Shown here: piece by piece, positions 54,757 through 63,999 of the stretch
How positions within the stretch are numbered: the stretch's first letter is position 1
How the letters are laid out: the number at the start of each line of letters is the position of its first letter
Assembly (NCBI GenBank): GCA_031553935.1
Contig: JAVBKS010000021.1
Coordinates: forward strand, 36,896-100,895
From: JAISDD01 sp031553935
GTDB taxonomy: Bacteria; Bacillota; Syntrophomonadia; Syntrophomonadales; Syntrophomonadaceae
Direction: 5' to 3'
Length of the DNA: 64,000 nucleotides
Notes under the pieces: generated by a model
What the model saw: the letters and a program-made list of their open reading frames with translations, nothing else
Databases searched by the model: none
What the model was told of the DNA's origin: nothing
Translations under genes and position numbers: made by a program

Positions 54757-55329
54757 CTAAGCATACTGTTTTAGCAGTTTATTGCGAACTTTCACTGTAC
54801 GTGAATGCAACAGTTTCCTATCTCTTAAGCAAAGCTTTATTGTTGATTCTAGGCTAAATAATATAGCCTCGTCAAGTCGAATAAATGTCAATGCATACAA
54901 CTGGACTAATCCTGGATAGTCTCGGCCTGGTTCGACTTTATCAGCTAAATAAATGACTTTATCAAATTCCGTCATATCTACATGCCCCAGGGTATGGAAT
55001 CTTATCGCCTGGAGCATTTCCTGATCATCAATTCCAAATTCTTCAGGTAATAAAATGGCTCCTACAGGCCCATGCAATATTTCAGGCATGTCAAGTTCTT
55101 CTTCATCCTCATTAAAACATGAGATTTCCACCTGCTTAATCATTTCTTCATAGCTCAGCTCTTTGGCAAAATCATGTAACAACCCAGCTAAATACGCTTT
55201 ATCGGAGTCGATTGAGTAGTGTTGAGCAATCTTCTCAGCCGTTTCTGCAACGCGCACTGAATGTGAATACAAATCTCTTGACAACTTATTCTTAAGCTTA
55301 CTCTTAATTACTTCTATCTCGGCGCTCAC
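54757..55329 (-). CDS. yqeK: HD-domain bis(5'-nucleosyl)-tetraphosphatase YqeK
   Basis: HD-superfamily hydrolase of 190 residues that cleaves Ap4A symmetrically. Metal ligands are visible in SHSVRVAETAEKIA, AGLLHDFAKELS (HD), HGPVGAILL, IRFHTLGHVDMTEFDKVIYLADKVEPGRDY. GTG start seven bases after the nadD stop. Part of the nadD-yqeK-rsfS unit. Confidence 0.94.
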   Translation of the reverse strand: MSAEIEVIKSKLKNKLSRDLYSHSVRVAETAEKIAQHYSIDSDKAYLAGLLHDFAKELSYEEMIKQVEISCFNEDEEELDMPEILHGPVGAILLPEEFGIDDQEMLQAIRFHTLGHVDMTEFDKVIYLADKVEPGRDYPGLVQLYALTFIRLDEAILFSLESTIKLCLRDRKLLHSRTVKVRNKLLKQYA

Positions 55330-55335
55330 TAGTCT

Positions 55336-55953
55336 TCATTCCTTACAATAAAGTTTATTCTCATAAATGTATTCTTCAACTTTAGCCGGCAAAAGATATT
55401 TAATAGACTTACCCTCAGCTATTCGCTGACGAATCATTTGAGAAGAAATATCTAATCGCGGGATTTCAACAAAAATTGTTTCATCCCAAAAATTTTCTGT
55501 TATAGATTGCAGCTCATCCATGTTCCGGTCAACAATATAACCTGGCCTTGTCACTATTACTAAAGTACATAATGACAAAACCTCTCTATAATGCTTCCAA
55601 GTCTTAATTAACAGCAGTGCATCAGTTCCTAAGATCAAAAACAGCGTGCTATGCGGATAAGTGCTTCGCAATTGGCGCATAGTATCAATTGTATAAGATA
55701 TCCCTGGCCTCTCAATCTCCAGCGCCGATACTTCAAAAAACAGGTTACTTTCGCAAGCCAATTTTACCATCTGCATGCGCTGTTTTTCATCGGTAGATTC
55801 GATCACATTTTTATGTGGGGGGTTAGCAGTTGGAATAATAATGATTTTTTCAAGTTGCAGTGCATTGCGCACGCACTCGGCTGCCAGTAAATGCCCATGA
55901 TGAACAGGATTAAAAGTCCCCCCCAAAATCCCAATTCTCGCGTTCTTCTTCAT
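55336..55953 (-). CDS. nadD: Nicotinate-nucleotide adenylyltransferase NadD
   Basis: Makes deamido-NAD from nicotinate mononucleotide and ATP. GILGGTFNPVHHGHLLAAE contains the (H/T)xGH nucleotidyltransferase motif, PTANPPHK follows, and the C-terminal ISSQMIRQRIAEGKSIKYLLP is the ISSTxIR motif. ATG at 55953 follows AAGGAG by about eight bases. About 205 residues. Confidence 0.96.
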   Translation of the reverse strand: MKKNARIGILGGTFNPVHHGHLLAAECVRNALQLEKIIIIPTANPPHKNVIESTDEKQRMQMVKLACESNLFFEVSALEIERPGISYTIDTMRQLRSTYPHSTLFLILGTDALLLIKTWKHYREVLSLCTLVIVTRPGYIVDRNMDELQSITENFWDETIFVEIPRLDISSQMIRQRIAEGKSIKYLLPAKVEEYIYENKLYCKE

Positions 55954-56275
55954 TGGATGACTCCTTGCCCATTTCATAGCTTAATAATAACCCGTTTAGT
56001 TGGCTACAATACTTTGTTACAAGCTATACAAATAATAGTGATAATCAATTATAGCTTACACTCACGAAAAATTGTAATCACTTGAAGTCTAAAATAGAAA
56101 ATCGAGCTGACTTACTAAAGTGGCATTTTGCTTGAAGCATAACTAACTGCTGTGTTATTATGCAATAGAAAATGCGGTGCTTCCTGCGCTGCCAGACAAA
56201 TATGCTTATTAAACCTGATGTCTTCTGCCTTCTGCTATGCAGAAGCGTTAGTATTATTAATGAGAGGAGATTTTT
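55954..56275. other. Divergent intergenic stretch nadD / crcB
   Basis: 322 bases. The heptamer CTTCTGC occurs twice in a row (56222-56228 and 56229-56235) and can pair with GCAGAAG at 56239-56245, giving a 7-bp hairpin 30 bases before crcB. CCTGATGTCTTCTGC (from 56214) faintly recalls the 3' part of a fluoride riboswitch but the rest does not fold as one. No gene seen. Confidence 0.45.
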
Positions 56276-56656
56276 ATGCAAATTCTAATTGTAGGAATCG
56301 GTGGTTTCTTGGGAGCATGCACTCGCTATCTTTTAACAATGCTATTCCAGCAACTAGGTTTTATATTTCCTTTAGGCACATTAATCTCCAATTTGATTGC
56401 TGCTTTACTTGTTGGCTCTATTATTGGAATTGAATTGCAATTTCATTTATTGCCAATTAACTTGAGATTATTCTTGGTAACCGGCGTGCTAGGTGGCCTA
56501 AGCACCTTTTCCACCTTCAGCTTGGAAACGGTATGCTATTTCGAGAATGGCGATAACCTACTCGCTCTTGCCAACATTTTTCTAAATCTTTGTCTGAGTC
56601 TACTTTTTGTCTTCATAGGTTTGACATGTATAAGGATGCTAGCAAAGGCTTCATAA
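56276..56656 (+). CDS. crcB: Fluoride channel CrcB/Fluc
   Basis: A 126-residue protein with four membrane helices that works as a dual-topology dimer to expel fluoride. Hallmarks are GGFLGACTRYLL, GTLISNLIAALLVGSIIG and GVLGGLSTFSTFSLE, the latter carrying the conserved Phe/Ser-Thr track. GAGAGGAG precedes the ATG. A single gene is present, so a homodimer is expected. Confidence 0.95.
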   Translation: MQILIVGIGGFLGACTRYLLTMLFQQLGFIFPLGTLISNLIAALLVGSIIGIELQFHLLPINLRLFLVTGVLGGLSTFSTFSLETVCYFENGDNLLALANIFLNLCLSLLFVFIGLTCIRMLAKAS

Positions 56657-56747
56657 ATATAAACATCAGTTAAGTATTAACTGCAAAAGTATAATCATGT
56701 CGAATAAAGTATAATTTAATTAATATTTGCAATGGAGTTGATGAGAT

Positions 56748-57536
56748 GTGAAACTATTTGCCGTAATGAACCGAGAATTACAAGAAAATTTTCGTAACTA
56801 CAAGACAATATTCTTACTTATGTTTATTTTTGGCGGTATTCTAATGGCTCTTTATACAGAGGTTGGCCCCACAGCAAATTCATCCAGTGTGCTTGACCCA
56901 TTTTTTGAACTCTTTGCCGTCCTTTGTCCTTTGATAGGCATTTTTGCTGCAATGGACTCTATTGTAGGAGAAAAGGAAAGGGGCACAATGGAGCTTATAT
57001 TATCTAAGCCTTTGCAGCGCAGAACTTTACTTATGGGCAAATTTGCAGCTTATACTCTAACCGTTATCCCCCTGTTGGTCATTGAATTAATTGGAGCCTA
57101 TTATTGGGCTCAATACTCTGGTATATCACTATACCGATGGCAAATGCCTATGCCTCCCTTCGAGCAGTGGTTAACCATGGTTGCAATAGTTACTTGTGTA
57201 TCGCTATTTTTTATCTCCTTGACAATCCTTATATCCATGTTTGCTCCTACTACAGCCACCACCGGTCTTTGTGCCCTGATATTCATGGCTCCGGCTCACC
57301 CTTTAGGCGGCGAAATCTTAAGAAGAATAGGCTTAATATTTCAAGTTGAAAGTTTCGAAAACCTTAATAATATAGTTAAGTTTTTTATTTGCATTTTTTC
57401 TAAATACCAAAAATTTGCTCTTCAAAACCAAGGAGATGCCTTATTTTGCTGCACTTCTCTATTGATCATGACTACTGTCATTATACTTCTTAGTAGTATA
57501 ATTTTTGAACGCCAGAACGTTGCTTTTAATAATTAG
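56748..57536 (+). CDS. ABC-2 type transporter permease
   Basis: A 262-residue membrane protein with six predicted helices and the ABC-2 subfamily stretch GIFAAMDSIVGEKERGTMELILSKPLQRRTLLMGKFAAY, typical of NosY/YtrC-type permeases. GTG start. The next gene encodes its ATPase 13 bases downstream. Substrate is unknown; such pairs are often involved in copper-enzyme maturation, bacteriocin immunity or lipid export. Confidence 0.85.
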   Translation: MKLFAVMNRELQENFRNYKTIFLLMFIFGGILMALYTEVGPTANSSSVLDPFFELFAVLCPLIGIFAAMDSIVGEKERGTMELILSKPLQRRTLLMGKFAAYTLTVIPLLVIELIGAYYWAQYSGISLYRWQMPMPPFEQWLTMVAIVTCVSLFFISLTILISMFAPTTATTGLCALIFMAPAHPLGGEILRRIGLIFQVESFENLNNIVKFFICIFSKYQKFALQNQGDALFCCTSLLIMTTVIILLSSIIFERQNVAFNN

Positions 57537-57549
57537 GAGGACCCTATTC

Positions 57550-58563
57550 ATGAAAGAATTTATAGTTGAAGTTAAATCTCTTAGTAAATGGTTCGGACTC
57601 TTAAATGCCGTTGATAATGTGAGCTTCCAAGTTAGACAAGGAACTTCTTTTGGTTTACTGGGATTAAACGGAGCCGGCAAGACAACCATTTTCAAAATGA
57701 TGGCTAGTTTAATCAGACCAGATAAAGGGACAGCTATTATCGCCGGTTATGATGTTGTAAAACAACCAATGAAGGTGCGTTCTCACATTGGTTATGTAGC
57801 TGAGAATCCCACTTTTTATGCTCGGATGACCACTATCGAAACACTGAACTATCTGTGTCGACTTCTTGATGTACCGGTAAACAAGCAGAAGCAGCGTATA
57901 GATTCGGCTTTAAACTTGGTGGGACTGATGGACAAAAAAAATGCATTAGTTGGTGGATATTCCCGCGGTATGCGCCATCGTTTAGGTTTAGCGCAAGCAC
58001 TTTTATCGGAACCAAAAGTGCTATTTCTTGATGAACCAACTTTGGGTTTAGACCCGCTGGGAGCAAAAAACATGCGAGATTTGATTTTGCGTTTACGCCA
58101 GGGTATGAAAATCACGGTCTTGATGTCATCACATGTTTTGCCTGAGGTTGAGAGCATTTGTGATGAGGTCGGCATATTTGATCACGGGCACCTTATCGCG
58201 GTTGATACCATTACCAATCTGCGTTCAACCGCCAGGCCTTCTATGCAGTTGCAATTGCAATTATCTGAACCTAACGAAAATGTCAACCAGGCTATCAGAG
58301 AAATCCCTGGAGTGCTTCATGTTAAGAACCAAGGAAATATAGTTTTAATAGAAGCTCAGAAGAAGCAAGCATTACGCCCTCAAATAGTATCAGCAGCTAT
58401 TAATAATCATGCACAGATTTTAGCTTTCACCGAGCAGGGCAATACCTTGGAAGACATACTTCTTGGATTAGTTAATACTGGAGCTGATGAGAGAACAGAT
58501 GCCGATAACCCTATCACTTATAGTTCCCTAATCGAACTGCTACTTAGAAAACTTCGCACATAA
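57550..58563 (+). CDS. ABC transporter ATP-binding protein
   Basis: A 337-residue ATPase. Walker A GLNGAGKTTIFKMM, Q-loop region GYVAENPTFYARMT, signature GGYSRGMRHRLGLAQAL (SRGM in place of LSGGQ), Walker B VLFLDEPTLGLDP and the H-loop SSHVLPEVE. A C-terminal extension (about 215-337) follows, as in NosF/YtrB-type proteins. ATG 57550, nine bases after AGGAGG. Partner of the permease just upstream. Confidence 0.93.
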   Translation: MKEFIVEVKSLSKWFGLLNAVDNVSFQVRQGTSFGLLGLNGAGKTTIFKMMASLIRPDKGTAIIAGYDVVKQPMKVRSHIGYVAENPTFYARMTTIETLNYLCRLLDVPVNKQKQRIDSALNLVGLMDKKNALVGGYSRGMRHRLGLAQALLSEPKVLFLDEPTLGLDPLGAKNMRDLILRLRQGMKITVLMSSHVLPEVESICDEVGIFDHGHLIAVDTITNLRSTARPSMQLQLQLSEPNENVNQAIREIPGVLHVKNQGNIVLIEAQKKQALRPQIVSAAINNHAQILAFTEQGNTLEDILLGLVNTGADERTDADNPITYSSLIELLLRKLRT

Positions 58564-58777
58564 TAACCGTTAGACCAAGTTGACTACCCGCCTTTCTTAT
58601 TGCCTAAAATACGCGCTTATCCGGTTGGCTTTGTTTTTCACCAAACCAAGAAATACAGCATAATTTATTAAAAGTGACTATTTTTCAGTCGTATAGATTC
58701 CCCCAAGAAAAATGGTTTCATTTTCGGCAATTTTGCTGTCCAAACAAGTATAGAAATTATGATAAGGAGCCATGTTT

Positions 58778-61700
58778 ATGCTCAAAGATAAACGAGCACT
58801 TAATTATCAAAATTCGTTTTTTTCCCCAGGATACGAAAATAATATGCCATTGCAAAGGCATATAATACCTACGATACCAAATGTTACAGGGAGTCATTGT
58901 TCCAATTTTTGCGAATGCCTCAGTGACTGCAGAAACATACAGCAACATCTATGCTGTTGCACAACTTGGAGCGCAATCCGAATTACCAGACCGGTCAATG
59001 GCGGCAGCTCCGGTCCTATGGATCAAATAACCGGCATGGGAACACCTTATTGCAGCGTAGCACTCTATATTGACGGTGTATATATGGCATGCATTCCTAT
59101 CGATGCCGGTGGAAACTGGAATTACCAGCCTACATTGCCCCTGAGTGCAGGTTATCATTGCGTACGGGCAGTGCTCTGTTGTCCCTGCAAGAACAAAAAA
59201 AATCTGGCCGATGACAATGTTTGCTTCACCGTGGGCGAAGATCCAGGCATTCAAATTACTGGCCCGGATGATGGAGGCGAAGCCGATCCTGGTGATCCAG
59301 TCACCGGCACTGGCGAACCTGGCTGCGAAGCAGAACTGTTTATTGACGGTGTATCTGTTGGGCGCGTACCCATTGATCAGGCTGGCAACTGGATTTATCA
59401 ACCCCCTGTTCCCTGGCCAGGAGGTAGGCATTGCGTGCGTGCAGTCTTGCGGTGTCCCGATTCTCTTGATCCAGAACCACCAGAAGATATATCCTGTTTT
59501 AATGTACCAATTCCGCCTTGCGTTGCTCCCAACATTGATGTACCGGCGGATCTAGCAATAATACCAGCCAACCAGCCCTCCATCACTGGCCGCGGTATTC
59601 CAGATTCAACGGTTAGCGTGTGCCTGCAGGATAGTATGGGTACTACCCTGTTTTGCCAGAACACGCATGTATACGATGATGGCGAGTGGGGCATCCAGAG
59701 CCCGATAATGCTTCCAGACGGCACCTATACAGTGGTAGCCACTCAGCTGGGAATAAACTGCACTCCTGCCGACGCATATCGCACGTTTAGTGTGTTTACT
59801 GTAGACACCTCGTTCTTCGCGGTTAACCTAGTGTCGCTAAGGCGTGGCCAAGTGTTTCGTACGGTTGATACTGTTCTTACCACCGATTCTGCTGTGCCGC
59901 ACACTATGAATATCTACTATTTATTGCTGGTACCCGGTTTGCCTATCCCCACCGCCGATGAGATTGTGGCCTATAACGACTCCTCAACTCTAAGTATCGG
60001 CGACGCGGTACGCGGACGCTTCACAGTGAATATCGGCGCAGGCTTGACCACACTGCCCTTTTCTCTGACCGGCAAAGAAAATATCATCCCACTTATGTTG
60101 GAAACCGGCGTAATGGACGGCTTTAATTACGATATCTATGTGACGGTGTCAATAGACGGAGGCCTTACACTCAGCGGTGTTTTATCGGTTTTCGAGTCGG
60201 CTATCGGCATGCCTTTTGCTTCAGGCAATGGTACCTTGATCGACCCTTTCGTGGTGAGAATGTGCACTCCGGCGGAGATGGCATTTTATCCAGACCTAAC
60301 GGCAGGCAACCCCGGCAATCGTGCAGGCGTCACTGAAAACGCCCGCATTCTTGATAACATCGAGGGGATGCAAACTCTGTACGATCAGACCTCAAGCGTG
60401 CATGGTATGCCTGATAGTTTATCTTTATCTTACTCGTTCGCCAGCGCATTCGATTTAGCGAATTACGTTAGCGCTTGGAGTGGAAATGGCTGGCGTCCAA
60501 TTGGTAATATTGATTCCGCATTTAACGGCACCCCTCTGTCCGGGCTCCACATTTTCAGCGGTGTAGCGAAGACGGCGCCAGGCGGCACCACCATTAACAA
60601 TCTTCACATCAGTGCTAACGGTACGGTACAAGATCCGGTACTGGTGCGCGGCCTCTTCGGACAGACGCAGAATGTTCTGCTTTCAGGTTTCATCCTGACC
60701 AATCCAATCATTGCCGCCATGATTACAGGATCAGCCAGCACAATTCTGACCGGCAAAATTGGATCACTTGCGGGCTATGCAGTGGGCGGCCAAATCTCGG
60801 ACATAACGGTGAACAGCGTTACCATTGGCGCCGGACGCGCCACCAGCGGAAGCAACACAGTCTACGCTGGCGGTATGATCGGCATCGGGCAAGCGCTAAG
60901 CAGCATCAGTAACATCAGCCTTACTCAGGCCAACCTGAGCGAATTTACCACACAAGCGACCGTCATGGGAGGCCTGATCGGTCGTTTAGACCAAGCGGGA
61001 ACCAGTACAATTCTCCAAAATGTACAGGTAGCCCAATCCAGTGTAACTTCCCATCAAACCCTAGGCGGCGTAATTGGTGAAATTAACAATGGCATTTCAC
61101 TATTTAGTAATGTTACGGTGGGCAGCGTGTCACTGACCCACACCGGTTTCCGTGTTGGTGGCATAATTGGCAATCTAATCGCCAACGCCACCTCCTCACT
61201 ACAAAATATTAGTGTCAACAATATCCAAATGGGCCCTGCCAATCCTCCGACCACTACCGGCTATGCGGGTGGCCTGATCGGTCAGATTGTGCAGACCGCA
61301 CCATGTATTGTACAGAATTCTGAGGTTCTGGGCGGCACAATTAACTCCGGGGGACGCGTAGGCGGTGCCTTCGGCTCGCTCAACGTGGGCGCAGCTGGAT
61401 TCCTTATCAGCAATGTAACCACCGCTGCCAACACATTCCCTAACAATGGGCCGGCAGGGGGCTTTATTGGCCGAGTCGACATTAATACTAGTTTATCTGC
61501 TGCGCTGCTGGTAGATAACTGCCATGTGACTGCCAGCACCTTAAGCGTAACTTCCACAAACACAAGCAGCGCTTATGTCGGCGGATTTGTAGGGTATAAC
61601 TCGCCACTTGGCGGATCATCGGGAGCTACTACACCAGTACTAACCTTCATGGATTGTTCTACCACCGTAACTGTATCCCACCCCTTAGGCGAAAGTACTG

Positions 61701-62533
61701 GCGGATTTGTAGGTTCGGCGGCGCTCTCCAGGTATCTACGCTGCATCTCCAGAGGCAACGTCACTGGACGCCAAAATGTGGGGGGATTCTGTGGAAACGG
61801 CGCAGGAGTCACTAGCATAGTCGACTCAAATTTTGCTACGCTTCAGTTCGTGCTCTGTCAGGCTCGCGGCAATGTGAACAGCACCGACACTAGTGTCATC
61901 GCCAACGTGGCAACTGGTGGCTTTGGCGGCTCGATTGCGTATGCGTTGATTGACCGCTGCTTTGCTACAGGCAACGCAGCCGCCTCCATCGATGATGTGG
62001 TGGCTGGCCTTGTTGCTCTAAGCACGCACCGTCTGTTAATCCGAGATAGCTACGCGCTGGGAGCAGCCAGTACAACTAATAATGTTGCTGGTGGGTTAGC
62101 CGGCTCTGGAACTGGCTCAAAAATCGAACGCTGCTACGCTACAGGGAGTGTCTCCTGCAATTCAGGTGCGGGTGGTTTGATTTCTAGCCTTGTCAACGAT
62201 GGAGCTGAGGTTGGGAGCCTCGCCATGTCGTTTGCACTCAATCCGTCTGTCGCGGCTACCAACCCTGGCGGCACCGCACATCGAGTGTGTTCCTCTCTAG
62301 GCAGTGGTGCGCAGTTAGTTTCCAATTACGCTCTGAATACAATGAGTCTCACTGTCGGTGGCGTTCCGGTAACCCCGGTTGACGACCCCAACGGACGTGA
62401 TGGGCAAGGTACCAGCCAATCAAATCTACTCACACTTATTACCGCTCTAGGCTGGGACACTACTAACGTGTGGGATACTTCCACTGTTGCCACCTTGGGC
62501 AGACCCACGCTGTTTGAAAACCCTGAAAGCTAA
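58778..62533 (+). CDS. Large surface-type protein with Ig-like repeats and GLUG-motif repeats
   Basis: A 1251-residue protein. Residues 1-65 are Cys-rich (CSNFCECLSDC, CCCTTW) and no signal peptide is seen. Three Ig/adhesin-like repeats follow (about 65-325), the first two sharing ITGxGxP, LxIDGV, PIDxxGNWxYQP and HCVRAVL. The C-terminal half (about 600-1230) carries repeated GLUG-like units such as GGLIGRLDQAG, GGVIGEINNG, GGIIGNL, GGFVGYNS and GGFCGNG, expected to form a beta-solenoid. ATG 58778 is eight bases after AAGGAG. G+C is higher than in neighbouring genes. Probably displayed on the cell or spore surface; the role is inferred. Confidence 0.75.
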   Translation: MLKDKRALNYQNSFFSPGYENNMPLQRHIIPTIPNVTGSHCSNFCECLSDCRNIQQHLCCCTTWSAIRITRPVNGGSSGPMDQITGMGTPYCSVALYIDGVYMACIPIDAGGNWNYQPTLPLSAGYHCVRAVLCCPCKNKKNLADDNVCFTVGEDPGIQITGPDDGGEADPGDPVTGTGEPGCEAELFIDGVSVGRVPIDQAGNWIYQPPVPWPGGRHCVRAVLRCPDSLDPEPPEDISCFNVPIPPCVAPNIDVPADLAIIPANQPSITGRGIPDSTVSVCLQDSMGTTLFCQNTHVYDDGEWGIQSPIMLPDGTYTVVATQLGINCTPADAYRTFSVFTVDTSFFAVNLVSLRRGQVFRTVDTVLTTDSAVPHTMNIYYLLLVPGLPIPTADEIVAYNDSSTLSIGDAVRGRFTVNIGAGLTTLPFSLTGKENIIPLMLETGVMDGFNYDIYVTVSIDGGLTLSGVLSVFESAIGMPFASGNGTLIDPFVVRMCTPAEMAFYPDLTAGNPGNRAGVTENARILDNIEGMQTLYDQTSSVHGMPDSLSLSYSFASAFDLANYVSAWSGNGWRPIGNIDSAFNGTPLSGLHIFSGVAKTAPGGTTINNLHISANGTVQDPVLVRGLFGQTQNVLLSGFILTNPIIAAMITGSASTILTGKIGSLAGYAVGGQISDITVNSVTIGAGRATSGSNTVYAGGMIGIGQALSSISNISLTQANLSEFTTQATVMGGLIGRLDQAGTSTILQNVQVAQSSVTSHQTLGGVIGEINNGISLFSNVTVGSVSLTHTGFRVGGIIGNLIANATSSLQNISVNNIQMGPANPPTTTGYAGGLIGQIVQTAPCIVQNSEVLGGTINSGGRVGGAFGSLNVGAAGFLISNVTTAANTFPNNGPAGGFIGRVDINTSLSAALLVDNCHVTASTLSVTSTNTSSAYVGGFVGYNSPLGGSSGATTPVLTFMDCSTTVTVSHPLGESTGGFVGSAALSRYLRCISRGNVTGRQNVGGFCGNGAGVTSIVDSNFATLQFVLCQARGNVNSTDTSVIANVATGGFGGSIAYALIDRCFATGNAAASIDDVVAGLVALSTHRLLIRDSYALGAASTTNNVAGGLAGSGTGSKIERCYATGSVSCNSGAGGLISSLVNDGAEVGSLAMSFALNPSVAATNPGGTAHRVCSSLGSGAQLVSNYALNTMSLTVGGVPVTPVDDPNGRDGQGTSQSNLLTLITALGWDTTNVWDTSTVATLGRPTLFENPES

Positions 62534-62554
62534 TATTATTTTTGTCTTTTAAGC

Positions 62555-62603
62555 AAAGGAGCGTACTGGACCCTGACCAAAGGGTTCCCAGTATGCTCCT
62601 TTT
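62555..62603 (+). terminator. Terminator after the GLUG protein gene
   Basis: AAAGGAGCGTACTGG (62555-62569) pairs with CCAGTATGCTCCTTT (to 62603), 15 bp with one G-U, followed by TGTC. Strong stem, short T-run. Confidence 0.75.
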
Positions 62604-62767
62604 GTCGCATCTTATGAAAAAATAAGTATTTTCGAACGCATTATTTCCGAGTTGTTCATTAACGAACACTTTAGTGATATATATCATATATTTTAAAAAG
62701 GAACCCTTTTCTCAAAAAATTCATTTTGCCAAAAAGTCGTTGCATGCAATGTTGAAAGGACGATACA

Positions 62768-63631
62768 ATGAAAAACGATTTACTGAAGCATAAAATAAAT
62801 TACGAATGTGGCAATCATTGTAGTTATGGCTGCAGAATGTGCAGCTGTTATTGCCGAGGACTAAGGAGAAATCGAGGCTACCCTGGTCTACAAGGACCCG
62901 CTGGCTCTGAAGGTCCACAAGGCATCCAAGGCCCACCTGGTCGGGTAGGCCCGCAGGGCATCCAAGGTCTGCCTGGTCCGATAGGTCCGCAGGGCATCCA
63001 AGGCCCGCCTGGTCCGGTAGGTCCACAGGGTATCCAAGGTCCGCCTGGTCCCGAAGGCCAACTTGGCATACAAAGCATAGCAAGCATACGAGGGCTCCAG
63101 GAAGTTGAAGGTAGCAACAACTCCGGCACCCTTATTCCCTTTACCTCTGGCACACCACTTCCAATCTATATGGATACCGACCAGCACCCATATACTGTTG
63201 GATTTGGTTCTCACGGCCAATTGCCGCATCCGGTGATCGGCGGGAAATTCGAAGTCACGAGCGGCCTCGTAACCTCATTTCCTTTTTTGATCGCTCGGAA
63301 TGTTGTGATTACTGATATGGGTGTATCTCTGATGGCATTCGAGACTGTGGATTTAGGGACTGCTGCTGCAAATATGTTTATACAGCTGTTTTACAAAACC
63401 GACACTACCTATTACATCGCCATTCCCGAAACGAAGGTTGTCATGGCCCCCACCCTGAGCGGCAATGTAAAAAAAGGTACGCTTTTCAAAATGATTGCGA
63501 ACAACCTTAATGTCATGGTGGCTTCAGGTAGCGAGCTCATGCTGATCATCCACAAGGATGTCATTCAAGAAGATAACACCAAGAGCATAGTAGCCATGAT
63601 GAGTGGTAGTGTCCACTTAAGAAATATCTGA
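62768..63631 (+). CDS. Collagen-like protein with BclB-type C-terminal domain
   Basis: A 287-residue protein. The N-terminal 36 residues are Cys- and basic-rich (CGNHCSYGCRMCSCYC). A Gly-X-Y collagen region spans about 37-100, made of four 12-residue repeats of GPQGIQGPPGPV form. The C-terminal domain (about 105-287) resembles the beta-rich domain of BclB/exosporium glycoproteins (TDMGVSLMAFETVDLG, IQLFYKTDTTYYIAIP, VASGSELMLII). Such proteins form trimeric filaments on spores. A surface or exosporium site is inferred. GAAAGGA eight bases before ATG. Confidence 0.82.
   Translation: MKNDLLKHKINYECGNHCSYGCRMCSCYCRGLRRNRGYPGLQGPAGSEGPQGIQGPPGRVGPQGIQGLPGPIGPQGIQGPPGPVGPQGIQGPPGPEGQLGIQSIASIRGLQEVEGSNNSGTLIPFTSGTPLPIYMDTDQHPYTVGFGSHGQLPHPVIGGKFEVTSGLVTSFPFLIARNVVITDMGVSLMAFETVDLGTAAANMFIQLFYKTDTTYYIAIPETKVVMAPTLSGNVKKGTLFKMIANNLNVMVASGSELMLIIHKDVIQEDNTKSIVAMMSGSVHLRNI
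62912..63055 (+). repeat. Four tandem 36-bp collagen repeats
   Basis: Each 36-base unit encodes GPQGIQG(P/L)PG plus two variable residues. Units differ by few bases, showing recent tandem duplication. Confidence 0.9.
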
Positions 63632-63810
63632 GCTGCAATTCCAAAGGGCTTGTGAGGCAAGCACTTCCCAGGCCCTACAATGCAGCCGATCCTTCATTCC
63701 GCGAAGAAAATCCAGTCCATCATATTTGTCATAATCGCCATCCAACACACTAATTACATCCACCCATTTGGTTTCTTTCATAGGGTCGGCGAAATCTAAT
63801 TATGATATTT
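63632..63810. other. Interval between collagen-like gene and kinase fragment
   Basis: No convincing gene. A 54-codon minus-strand frame (63617-63781, containing DGDYDKYDGLDFLRGMKDRL) has coding-like composition but lacks a ribosome site and overlaps the end of the collagen-like gene; it could be a gene remnant. Confidence 0.35.
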
Positions 63811-63999
63811 TTATTTCGTATTGACATTCTGTTGAGGGAAAGAAGCCATAAATCGCGCCCCCTCCCCGACAACGCTTTTAGCATGGATATGTCCCCCGTG
63901 TTCCCGAACAATCCAGTCGGCGAGGGCAAGACCCAATCCAAACCCATCCGCGGATTGCTTCTCGCTTCCAGACCTGTAAAAACGGTTAAAGACTTTTGC
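63811..63999 (-). CDS. Sensor histidine kinase, C-terminal fragment cut by window edge
   Basis: The last 62 residues of a HATPase domain. FNRFYRSG is the F-box, GFGLGLALADWIVREHGGHI the G2 box, and SVVGEGARFMASFP the terminal strand. The rest lies beyond the right edge, so the sensor domain and partner response regulator are not visible. Its G+C matches the neighbouring surface-protein genes. Confidence 0.88.
   Translation of the reverse strand, partial: AKVFNRFYRSGSEKQSADGFGLGLALADWIVREHGGHIHAKSVVGEGARFMASFPQQNVNTK

Noticed and set aside
56100..56275. Fluoride riboswitch (crcB motif) upstream of crcB
   Set aside because: A fragment CCTGATGTCTTCTGC resembles the 3' part, but I could not find the 5' stem with the GATG loop or a pseudoknot partner.
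62721..63229. Long open frames antisense to the collagen-like gene
   Set aside because: They are produced by the repetitive Gly-Pro codons on the opposite strand.
63617..63781. 54-codon minus-strand frame next to the kinase fragment
   Set aside because: No ribosome site, and it overlaps the end of the collagen-like gene; possibly a remnant but not supportable.
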